The notes below the pieces were generated by a model that saw only the letters and a program-made list of their open reading frames with translations, did no database searches and was not told the DNA's origin. The position numbers were made by a program, and so were the translations under genes. From Clostridiales bacterium (GTDB lineage: Bacteria > Bacillota > Clostridia > Oscillospirales > Oscillospiraceae), in NCBI GenBank assembly GCA_004555655.1, contig SFHJ01000042.1:1-12866 (forward strand): 12,866 nucleotides of DNA. The letters run 5' to 3'. Positions 7,996 to 12,866 of this stretch are shown piece after piece; the first letter of the stretch is position 1, and the number at the start of each line of letters is the position of its first letter.

Positions 7996-8433
7996 ATGGA
8001 GCTGAAATTCTTCCTGCCGATGAATCCACCGAGAACCACGGCCCAGCAAAAGCGCGTGGTCGTCTCGAAGAGCGGCAAACAGGTGCGCTACGAGGGCGAC
8101 GCGCTCAAGGACGCCCACGCCAAGCTGCGCGCCTACCTCGCGCCGCACAGACCGAACGAGCCCATGGACGGCGCGCTCTGTCTGCATGTCAAGTGGCTAT
8201 TCCCGGATGCCAGCCGAGCACACGCAAACGGGGAATACAAGACCACACGCCCGGACACTGACAACCTGCAAAAGCTGCTCAAGGACGTGATGACCGAGTG
8301 CCACTACTGGCACGATGACGCGCAGGTTGCCTGCGATATCGCGGAAAAGTTCTGGGTGCGACAGCGACCGGGTATCTATGTGGAGGTGTACAGCCTTGAG
8401 GGTATGGACAAAGCCGGAGAAGACGGACGATAA
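7996..8433 (+). CDS. rusA: RusA family Holliday-junction resolvase
   Basis: RusA-type endonucleases are small dimeric enzymes that cut Holliday junctions in phage recombination or before packaging. This 145-residue protein has the defining motif RPDTDNLQKLLKD followed by HDDAQV. Asp87, Asp89 and Asp108 have the same spacing as the three catalytic Asp of E. coli RusA (70, 72, 91), and Lys93 matches its conserved Lys. The N-terminus LKFFLPMNPPRTTAQQKR also resembles the family's substrate-binding start. The length is near the usual 120-150. A GAGG element precedes the ATG. It follows the 245-base repeat/hairpin gap and overlaps the next small gene by 38 bases. Confidence 0.93.
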   Translation: MELKFFLPMNPPRTTAQQKRVVVSKSGKQVRYEGDALKDAHAKLRAYLAPHRPNEPMDGALCLHVKWLFPDASRAHANGEYKTTRPDTDNLQKLLKDVMTECHYWHDDAQVACDIAEKFWVRQRPGIYVEVYSLEGMDKAGEDGR

Positions 8434-8680
8434 TCCGCTGGCGGGCTTTGTGCCCATGGCCGCCGATGACTGGCCGGTCAACGTAGTGGATCGATGGCCG
8501 CCCGGCAGGCTCCGGGGTACGGCCATGGCGGCATATGACCGGCTTGCGCAGGACGGCGAAATCATGCCGCAGGGCGTGCAGAGGACGAAGCAAGGCGCGG
8601 TCGTCGTTCGATACCTGGCCAAGATTCCGGATGCGTGGGTGCATGAACTGCTGAGCAGAGCGGAGAAGATGATGGGGTAA
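8396..8680 (+). CDS. Small phage protein of unknown function
   Basis: I do not recognise this protein. From the TTG at 8396 it has 94 residues: an N-terminal part with WTKPEKTDDNPLAGFVPM, a middle RLRGTAMAAYDRLAQDGEI, and a helical C-terminus (DAWVHELLSRAEKMM). The TTG is preferred because a GGAGGT lies 8 bases upstream. The in-frame ATG at 8378 has no ribosome binding site, and the frame is open further upstream inside rusA. It overlaps the 3' end of rusA by 38 bases, so it is probably cotranslated with it. Base composition is like that of the neighbours. No catalytic motif, signal peptide or membrane segment is visible. Confidence 0.6.
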   Translation: MRVWTKPEKTDDNPLAGFVPMAADDWPVNVVDRWPPGRLRGTAMAAYDRLAQDGEIMPQGVQRTKQGAVVVRYLAKIPDAWVHELLSRAEKMMG

Positions 8681-8684
8681 TAAT

Positions 8685-8713
8685 GGAGCCGGTCGCGCGT
8701 GGCGGTCGGCTCC
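8685..8713 (+). terminator. Inverted repeat after the replication operon, possible terminator
   Basis: GGAGCCG (8685-8691) pairs with CGGCTCC (8707-8713) immediately after the stop of the last tightly packed gene. The enclosed 15 bases are GC-rich and may pair further. Only TGGTTTAT follows, so termination would be weak. The position at the end of the replication gene block supports a transcript-end or boundary role. Confidence 0.4.
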
Positions 8714-8886
8714 TGGTTTATATGCCCGCATACAGCATCGCGGTATCAATGCTGCGCTTGATCGGCTGGAGATAGGCGGATGTGGCGTTATAAGCTGCTG
8801 CCTGCGCTGGTAGCTCGGCGGCCAGGGTGGAATATCGCCTTGACTGCTCGACGTGGTACGCGATCTGCTTATCAAGGAGCGCGGCT

Positions 8887-9069
8887 ATCGCATACAATCG
8901 GAGGCAGGACGCTATCACGATCCGCCCCAGCAAGGATGAGGGCGCACGCATCCGCCAGGCTGCCGCCGATGTGGGCATGAGCGTACAAGCGTACATCCTC
9001 GACACGCTGCGGGCGCGGATCGGCACGGGCGACGAGGAGGCAACCGGACAGACGGAGAGCTGCGAGTGA
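8887..9069 (+). CDS. Ribbon-helix-helix (Arc/MetJ-type) regulator with apparent ATC start
   Basis: The 60-residue frame reads IAYNRRQDAITIRPSKDEG, then ARIRQAAADVGMSVQAYIL. This is a classic small ribbon-helix-helix layout: a strand (AITIRPSK), helix A (EGARIRQAAADVG), then MSVQAYILDTLRARIG as helix B. Such proteins bind operator DNA as dimers. Homologues as I know them start near M-A-Y-N. Here the matching codon at 8887 is ATC, with a perfect AAGGAG 7 bases upstream (8874-8879). The only conventional upstream start is a GTG at 8827 with no clear ribosome binding site and 20 codons that do not look family-like. Either ATC is used weakly, GTG is used, or the gene has lost its start. It lies alone between the replication and packaging modules. 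Confidence 0.6.
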   Translation: MAYNRRQDAITIRPSKDEGARIRQAAADVGMSVQAYILDTLRARIGTGDEEATGQTESCE

Positions 9070-9568
9070 TCGCGGCTCTTTCCTTTTGTGCGGCGTGTGG
9101 CCCGCTGTGCGACGATCTGAGCGCCAGCGATGATCAATTGGAGGGATTGCCCACCAGATGAGGCGAGACGGCTTACAGCGCAGCACAGCCCGCGAGGATG
9201 CATGCTTGAGGAGCGAACCGAGCATCCAAGCAGATTCCCTTCCACTTGATGCGGGCCGGGAGTGTCAATGATTCCGACTGGATTAAAAACAGACCGTCGG
9301 TCTGGTTTCGTGCGGGCAGGGTTGAGGTGGCTTAAGTGCGCTACATTTTCCGGACCCCACCGGGGGTACAGATGCCAGGCGCGGACAGGACCGGCGATCC
9401 GCTGCGCAACTGGGCGATGATGCGGAGCAGATGCAGATGTATGGCCGGAGTTGCCACGGATATTGACACGGCATGCAGATTGTCTAGCTATTACTATGAT
9501 AAGTGTTGGGTTGCATACCCATAACCATATGATGAGGGGCAATCAGGGGATTGCTTTTTTATTTTTTT
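9070..9568 (+). ncRNA. Candidate large structured non-coding RNA upstream of terminase genes
   Basis: About 490 bases carry no credible gene on either strand but many short stems. TGATC (9066-9070) pairs with GATCA (9133-9137), enclosing GCTC/GAGC. GGATGC (9196-9201) pairs with GCATCC (9222-9227) and TGCTTG (9203-9208) with CAAGCA (9227-9232), an H-type pseudoknot layout sharing one base. CAGACC/GGTCTG (9290-9304) has a 3-base loop. ACCCC/GGGGT lies at 9354-9367 and TGGGT/ACCCA at 9507-9521. The stretch ends in a strong intrinsic terminator. Large ornate phage RNAs of the ROOL and GOLLD classes occur in such places, but I cannot assign a class from sequence alone. Exact ends, promoter and existence as a stable RNA are inference. 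Confidence 0.4.
9539..9568 (+). terminator. Strong intrinsic terminator
   Basis: GCAATC (9539-9544), loop AGGG, GATTGC (9549-9554), followed directly by TTTTTTATTTTTTT and further T-runs to 9578. This is a textbook Rho-independent terminator on the + strand. With no gene in the preceding 470 bases, it suggests that the upstream stretch is transcribed as its own RNA, or that it ends read-through from the early genes before the packaging genes. Confidence 0.85.
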
Positions 9569-9578
9569 CTGTTTTTTT

Positions 9579-9656
9579 CGGAGGGGGCCGGGAAACTCAA
9601 AATCCTGGCTTCGACCCCTGGCGGGGGACCCGGGGACACCCCCCTCCCCTCGGCCT
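9579..9656. other. G/C-tract dyad-rich segment, candidate cos/pac packaging site
   Basis: This segment lies between the terminator and the small terminase gene. It has runs GGGGG (9583-9587), CCCC-TGGC-GGGG (9615-9626), a CCCGGG palindrome (9629-9634) and a C-tract (9639-9649). GGCCG (9586-9590) can pair with CGGCC (9651-9655). Terminase recognition or cutting sites of cos and pac phages often sit immediately upstream of or within the small terminase gene. The site assignment is inference from position and dyad symmetry only. Confidence 0.3.
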
Positions 9657-9844
9657 TTACCTGCGTATATAAGCCTCTCCAACCGGTACGCGCTGCCCCA
9701 CCGGGGTAATTGTACTGAAAGGACAAAACATGTATTCGGCAGGACGAAAGACGTAAAACAAAGGACAAGCGATTTGGATTACAATATATTTGGATAAATA
9801 GAACGTTTGGTTCGTCACGCAAGGGAGAACGGAGGTGAATGGAT
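9657..9844. other. AT-rich leader region before the terminase genes
   Basis: This 190-base region becomes AT-rich toward its end (TTACAATATATTTGGATAAATAG near 9778-9801) and must carry the transcript start or leader of the packaging operon. I could not pick a convincing -35/-10 pair. A 9-codon frame, ATG at 9730 to TAA at 9754-9756 with AAAGGA upstream, could be a leader peptide but is too short to support as a gene. Confidence 0.3.
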
Positions 9845-10294
9845 ATGGCGGCATTTGAACCGAAGCTGACCGAGGCGATGAAAGCGGCGATTTTTGAGAA
9901 GGCCGCGAACGGCGCGAGGTCTGCCGATCTGGCGAAGGAATACGGCGTGAGCGATCGGACGATCTGCAAGATCAAGTTCGATCCGAAGCGGATCACAAAG
10001 TACGAGAAGCGAATGGACGCCCATCAGCGGTTTGCGAGAATCCGGATTCACACCGGCGCGATGAAGGGCGTGCAAAAGGAGCACGAGATTCTTGAACGGG
10101 ATGTCCCTGAGGGCGACAAGGGGACGAGCCTGCTGTACCTGCAGCACCAGGTAGCGACAAGCTTCATGGACAGGGACGGCCTGAAGGCGCCGGGCAAGAG
10201 CGAGCAGAGGATGGAAGTCGTATTCTCTGGCGGCGATCTTGACGTGGGCATGCCGGAAGAGGACGCTCAGGAGGAAGGTACGCAGGAGCCGTGA
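9845..10294 (+). CDS. terS: Terminase small subunit (HTH-containing)
   Basis: The small terminase binds the packaging site and presents DNA to TerL. This protein of about 149 residues has an N-terminal HTH (MKAAIFEKAANGARSADLAK, then EYGVSDRTICKIKF). A helical middle region includes RFARIRIHTGAMKGVQKEH, and the C-terminus is acidic (PEEDAQEEGTQEP). The length and HTH-helical-acidic order fit TerS, and it lies directly before TerL. The stop overlaps the TerL GTG start as GTGA (10291-10294). The start at 9845 is chosen because GGAGG (9831-9835) is 9 bases away. The ATG at 9839 would be only 3 bases from it, though AAGGGAG at 9821 could serve. The identity rests on the HTH and context. Confidence 0.82.
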   Translation: MAAFEPKLTEAMKAAIFEKAANGARSADLAKEYGVSDRTICKIKFDPKRITKYEKRMDAHQRFARIRIHTGAMKGVQKEHEILERDVPEGDKGTSLLYLQHQVATSFMDRDGLKAPGKSEQRMEVVFSGGDLDVGMPEEDAQEEGTQEP

Positions 10295-11886
10295 GGATTG
10301 ACCTGGGGTACAAGCCGACGGACAAGCAGCGACAGTTCCACACGAGCACGGCCAATGAAATCCTCTATGGCGGGGCCGCCGGAGGCGGAAAGAGCTACGC
10401 CATCTGCTGGGACGCGTTCATGCGGTGCATGAAGTATCCGGGGACGCACGCCTATCTGTTCCGGCGCACATACCCGGAGCTGAAGCTGACGCTGATTGCC
10501 AAGATGCAGAGCATCGTGCCGGAGAGCCTTGGCAAGTACCGGGCGAGCGACTACGTCATGGAGCTTGTCAACGGTAGTCAGATTCACTTCTGCCACCTGA
10601 GCGACGAGGGCGAGGGCCTGAGGAAGTATCAGGGTGCTGAAATCCACTGGCTGTATTTCGATGAGCTGACGCACTTTACGCAGGGCATGTACGAGTACAT
10701 CCGCACGAGACTGCGCGCGGAAAAGCATCTAGGCATCCGTCCGGTTGTGCGGTGTGCGAGCAACCCTGGCGGCCCGGGGCACAGCTGGGTGAAGGCCTAC
10801 TTCGTGGACAGCACGCACATTGGCCGGGAAAAGGTGCAGCGCGAAATCGTCAGCAGGAACGAGAAGACCGGCGAGGTGCTCAAAAAGCGCGTGACGGTGC
10901 AGTACATCCCGGCGACGGTGGACGACAACCCGTACATCACGGACGATTACCGGTTCGAGCTGGAGCAGAAGCCGGAGAAGCTGCGGGACGCGCTGCTGTA
11001 CGGAAAGTGGGATGCGTTCGAGGGACAGGCGTTCCCGGAATTCATCGACAACCCGGACCATTACGACGACGGCCTCCATACGCACGTCATCCGTCCGTTC
11101 GAGATTCCTTACTACTGGCCGCGCTACGTCAGCTTTGACCATGGATACTCGAGGCCATTCTCCTTCGGCGTGTGGGCGGTGGACCCTGACGGGCGCGTGT
11201 ACCGCTACAAGGAGCTGTACGGCTGCAAGCCGCGTGAGCCGAACACGGGCCTGAAGAAGGAGCCGAGCGAAATCGGGCGGATGTTTGCCGAGCTGATGGA
11301 GCCGGAATTCAAGGAGGGCATACGGCCCATCGGCATTGCAGACCCGGCCATCTGGGACAAGAGCCGAGGCCCGAGCGTGGAGGAGCAGCTGCGCGAGCAG
11401 TTCAGCGGCGTGGTTTTCCGCAAGGGCGACAACACGCGCATGGCGGGCAAGATGCAGCTGCACGAGCGGCTCAAGTTCCGCGAGGACGGACGCCCAATGC
11501 TCTATGTGTTTAACACATGCCGGGACTTCATCCGCACGATTCCCGCGCTGGCCTACAGCGAGCGGGACGTGGAGGACATCGACACAGCCGGCGAGGATCA
11601 CTGCCTGGTTGGCGATACGCTGGTGCATACGGATTGTGGCATCGTGCCGATTCGGTGCCTTGTCGGAACGAGTGGACGCGTGTTGTCCGATGACGGCAGA
11701 TATCACGCCTATATGGATTGCCGGAAGACGCAGACCGGTGTGAATGTGTTTACCGTTGAACTGGAAGACGGATCAAGCGTAACGGCGACGGAAAACCACC
11801 GCTTTATGATGCAGGACGGCAAATGGAGGCGTCTTGACGAACTCAGGCCGGGCGACGAACTCAAGGAGGTTTCACATGCAGGTTGA
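10291..11886 (+). CDS. terL: Terminase large subunit, N-extein (residues 1-437) fused to N-half of a split intein
   Basis: TerL is the ATP-driven packaging motor and nuclease. Residues 1-437 show Walker A GGAAGGGKS (27-35), Walker B LYFDE (Asp124, Glu125), the coupling motif CASNPGGPG, and nuclease-domain acids in SFDHG (Asp283), IADPA (Asp351) and GEDH (Asp436). After His437 the protein stops looking like terminase. Residue 438 begins CLVGDTLVHTDCG, an intein A block, and the frame ends 94 residues later. The gene therefore lacks the TerL C-terminus, which lies in a separate gene at 12043. It starts with GTG overlapping the terS stop, with AGGAGGAAGG upstream. Alone the product should be inactive as a nuclease; trans-splicing is predicted to complete it to 469 residues. 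Confidence 0.95.
   Translation: MRIDLGYKPTDKQRQFHTSTANEILYGGAAGGGKSYAICWDAFMRCMKYPGTHAYLFRRTYPELKLTLIAKMQSIVPESLGKYRASDYVMELVNGSQIHFCHLSDEGEGLRKYQGAEIHWLYFDELTHFTQGMYEYIRTRLRAEKHLGIRPVVRCASNPGGPGHSWVKAYFVDSTHIGREKVQREIVSRNEKTGEVLKKRVTVQYIPATVDDNPYITDDYRFELEQKPEKLRDALLYGKWDAFEGQAFPEFIDNPDHYDDGLHTHVIRPFEIPYYWPRYVSFDHGYSRPFSFGVWAVDPDGRVYRYKELYGCKPREPNTGLKKEPSEIGRMFAELMEPEFKEGIRPIGIADPAIWDKSRGPSVEEQLREQFSGVVFRKGDNTRMAGKMQLHERLKFREDGRPMLYVFNTCRDFIRTIPALAYSERDVEDIDTAGEDHCLVGDTLVHTDCGIVPIRCLVGTSGRVLSDDGRYHAYMDCRKTQTGVNVFTVELEDGSSVTATENHRFMMQDGKWRRLDELRPGDELKEVSHAG
11602..11883 (+). other. Split intein N-fragment (94 residues) in TerL
   Basis: The fragment begins with the nucleophile Cys1 in CLVGDTLVHTDCGIVPI (block A). 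Its block B is VFTVELEDGSSVTATENHRF, with the conserved TxxH as Thr63 and His66. It then runs through RRLDELRPGDEL, which is where contiguous inteins carry their endonuclease. It ends with four extra residues and a stop. Acidic residues outnumber basic ones, as in many natural N-inteins. Three further Cys (positions 12, 19, 40) are unexplained. Codon choice looks less GC-rich than the flanking terminase, consistent with an incoming element. Confidence 0.93.
11863..11870 (+). promoter_or_regulatory. Shine-Dalgarno embedded in the N-intein codons
   Basis: AAGGAGGT lies 5 bases before the ATG at 11876. It is formed by the codons for Lys-Glu-Val near the end of the N-intein, whose stop overlaps the new gene by 11 bases. 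This strong, well-spaced site shows that the reading frame after the N-intein was a genuine separate gene and not a chance open frame. Confidence 0.8.
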
Positions 11887-12068
11887 AGTTCTTTCTGAGA
11901 CAAGGCAGCGGTTCATGGGGAAGACGTACTACCTGTTCGTGGTGCTTGAAGCCGTACAGCACGAGGCACATGTATGGCGCAGGGCAGAACCACTTCTGCT
12001 GCGCGAACTGCCGGGCAGCGGCGACCCGCAAGAGAAAGAGAGATGCGCGTGAAGGTAAAGTCGATTAA
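11876..12068 (+). pseudogene. Remnant of a free-standing HNH homing endonuclease, core deleted and frame shifted
   Basis: The ATG at 11876 has an excellent ribosome binding site. Its first 20 residues (MQVEVLSETRQRFMGKTYYL) look like the start of phage HNH endonucleases. That frame then turns into non-protein-like sequence and stops at 12050-12052. From about 11933 the +1 frame reads C-S-W-C, 17 residues, then C-C-A-N-C (CxxC-x17-CxxxC), within TRHMYGAGQNHFCCANCRAA and a basic tail, ending at 12066-12068. This is the zinc-finger tail typical of such HNH proteins. The HNH catalytic core is absent. The simplest reading is an internal out-of-frame deletion near CCTGT at 11931-11935. As it stands the 58-residue product should have no nuclease activity. 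The identity of the remnant is by motif memory, not alignment. Confidence 0.72.
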
Positions 12069-12153
12069 GCCTGCCGGTAAGGCCGACGTGTACAACATGG
12101 AGGTCGAGACCACACATAGCTTCGTGGTGCAGAACGGTGTGGTTGCGCACAAC
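12043..12153 (+). other. Split intein C-fragment (37 residues)
   Basis: Blocks F (VYNMEVETTHSFV) and G (NGVVAHN|C) are intact, with His36-Asn37 and Cys+1 in place for Asn cyclisation and ligation. The position after Tyr17 is Asn where many inteins have Asp. The N-terminal strand carries five basic residues (Arg2, Lys4, Lys6, Lys9, Lys13), complementary to the acidic N-half, as is usual for naturally split inteins. Confidence 0.92.
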
Positions 12154-12252
12154 TGCTACGACGAGACGCGGTACTTCCTGATGAGCCGGCCGATCGCGCC
12201 GACGACGCCGAAGACGAAGCCGGTGAAGGCATGGAACCCGCTGGAGGATTAA
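12043..12252 (+). CDS. terL: Split intein C-half (37 residues) fused to TerL C-extein (32 residues)
   Basis: From the ATG at 12043 the protein starts MRVKVKSIKPAG, a basic strand typical of C-inteins. It continues VYNMEVETTHSFVVQNGVVAHN (blocks F and G) with penultimate His36 and terminal Asn37. The next residue is Cys (+1), followed by YDETRYFLMSRP, the missing end of the terminase motif EDH-x-YDETRY. The 32-residue C-extein ends AWNPLED. The frame extends 23 codons upstream to an ATG at 11974 with a weak GAGG. The start at 12043 is preferred because it begins the intein fold and overlaps the stop of the preceding remnant frame (12050-12052) by 10 bases, which permits translational coupling. 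Only a purine-rich stretch serves as its own ribosome binding site. Confidence 0.92.
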   Translation: MRVKVKSIKPAGKADVYNMEVETTHSFVVQNGVVAHNCYDETRYFLMSRPIAPTTPKTKPVKAWNPLED

Positions 12253-12261
12253 GGAGGATGC

Positions 12262-12866
12262 ATGGCAAGAAAGAAGGGCACGTCGCCGCCGGGCGACATC
12301 CGGCTTGATCCGCTGGACGTGATGACCTGCGAGCAGCCGCTGGACGCGCGTGGCAAGGAGCTGGTCAAGCGCGGTTACGCGCTGTTTGACACGTTCCGAG
12401 ACAGGCTGAGAGGCGAGCATACGGACATGCTCTCCGCCAGGAAGATGCGGCAGCTGGCGCAGGATTCCAGGAGCAGGACGGCACCCGCGAGCATGACGCT
12501 CAACAGCTGCGTGGACAACGTGATCGCCGACCAGATCGACAACACGCCGGAGGCCGTGCTCGTGCCGGAGCGCGAGGAGACGGAGAAGAGCGCAACGGAA
12601 ATGAGCGACGTGGTCGGCTTCGTGCTCTATCAGGCGGGGTGGCCGGGCAAGTACCAGAAGATCATGGAGGACGCGGTCGTCACCGGCACGGGTATTGCAC
12701 AGGTGCTCTGGGACGACGACATGATGGACGGCGAGGGCATGGTGGACGTCGTCGCCTGGCACCCGGAGGACTTCTACCCTGACCCCATGTACGAGGACAT
12801 CCAGGACGGGCGCGCGGTCTTCAAGACGACGCAGACGACGGTCGCCTGGGTGAAAGAGCACTACCC
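12262..12866 (+). CDS. Phage portal protein (3' end outside window)
   Basis: The portal forms the dodecameric ring at the capsid vertex through which TerL packages DNA. The open frame starts at the ATG at 12262, 9 bases after the TerL C-extein stop and 4 bases after AGGAGG (12252-12257). It runs off the window after 201 codons. The N-terminus is basic (MARKKGTSPPGD). Helical ELVKRGYALFDTFRDRLRG follows, then NSCVDNVIADQIDNTPEAVLVPE, VVTGTGIAQVLWDDDM and a WHPEDFYPDPMYEDIQDGRAVF region. The tyrosine-PDP motif followed by IQDGR is characteristic of one large group of phage portals. Position directly after TerL gives strong support. The exact portal family is not certain from this part. Confidence 0.88.
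   Translation, partial: MARKKGTSPPGDIRLDPLDVMTCEQPLDARGKELVKRGYALFDTFRDRLRGEHTDMLSARKMRQLAQDSRSRTAPASMTLNSCVDNVIADQIDNTPEAVLVPEREETEKSATEMSDVVGFVLYQAGWPGKYQKIMEDAVVTGTGIAQVLWDDDMMDGEGMVDVVAWHPEDFYPDPMYEDIQDGRAVFKTTQTTVAWVKEHY

Noticed and set aside
9463..9500. Perfect -35 box TTGACA followed by AT-rich TATTAC/TATGAT
   Set aside because: Spacing to the -10-like hexamers is 20 or 26 bases, not 16-18, and the strong terminator lies only about 40 bases downstream. Not convincing as a promoter.
9605..9626. T-arm-like GGCTTCGACCCC that could hint at a tRNA
   Set aside because: No acceptor, D or anticodon arm can be fitted around it on either strand.
9730..9756. 9-codon frame (MYSAGRKT) with AAAGGA upstream, possible leader peptide
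   Set aside because: Too short to judge, and no attenuator-like structure is evident after it. Kept only as a remark in the leader region.
11602..12153. Contiguous intein broken by a simple sequencing frameshift
   Set aside because: A strong ribosome binding site and start codon occur exactly at the end of the N-half, and the intervening frame starts like a separate HNH gene. This fits a true split arrangement better, though raw reads should confirm the stop.

Overview
This window is a stretch of double-stranded DNA tailed-phage (or prophage) genome. All confidently called genes lie on the + strand and are packed into overlapping, translationally coupled units. The high GC content, strong AGGAGG-type ribosome binding sites and gene families (ThyX, Sak4-like NTPase, DUF669, RusA, Terminase_6-type TerL, PDP-motif portal) suggest a phage of a high-GC Bacillota host, probably a gut-type clostridium. 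The host assignment is inference; the phage identity is well supported.

Left part (1-8680), nucleotide and replication module: the 3' part of thyX (flavin-dependent thymidylate synthase), a small HTH protein, a RecF/SbcC-like ATPase, a Sak4-type RecA-fold NTPase, a DUF669 protein (putative ssDNA binding), an SF2 DEAH helicase, a 744-residue primase-helicase (PriCT-like, AEP-like, RecA-like and HTH regions), an AT-rich gap with repeats and a palindrome (candidate origin or operator), a RusA Holliday-junction resolvase and a small unknown gene. Together these could load onto, prime, unwind, recombine and resolve phage DNA.

Middle part (8681-9844): poor in genes. It holds a small ribbon-helix-helix (Arc-type) regulator whose apparent start codon is ATC, then about 490 bases without a credible gene but rich in hairpins, including a possible H-type pseudoknot. 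These end in a strong intrinsic terminator (9539-9568), so the stretch is a candidate structured non-coding RNA. A G/C-tract dyad-rich segment that could be the packaging (cos/pac) site lies just before the terminase genes.

Right part (9845-12866), packaging module: small terminase, large terminase and the start of the portal gene. The large terminase is broken into two genes by a split intein. TerL residues 1-437 are followed by a 94-residue N-intein and a stop. A second gene 156 bases downstream encodes a 37-residue C-intein followed by the last 32 residues of TerL. All core splicing residues are present, so trans-splicing should restore a 469-residue terminase. The insertion point is in the EDH/YDETRY motif of the nuclease active site. 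Between the halves is a well-initiated reading frame that matches the start of a free-standing HNH homing endonuclease, joined out of frame to its zinc-finger tail. The endonuclease core seems to have been deleted while the split intein was kept. This is the most notable system in the window.
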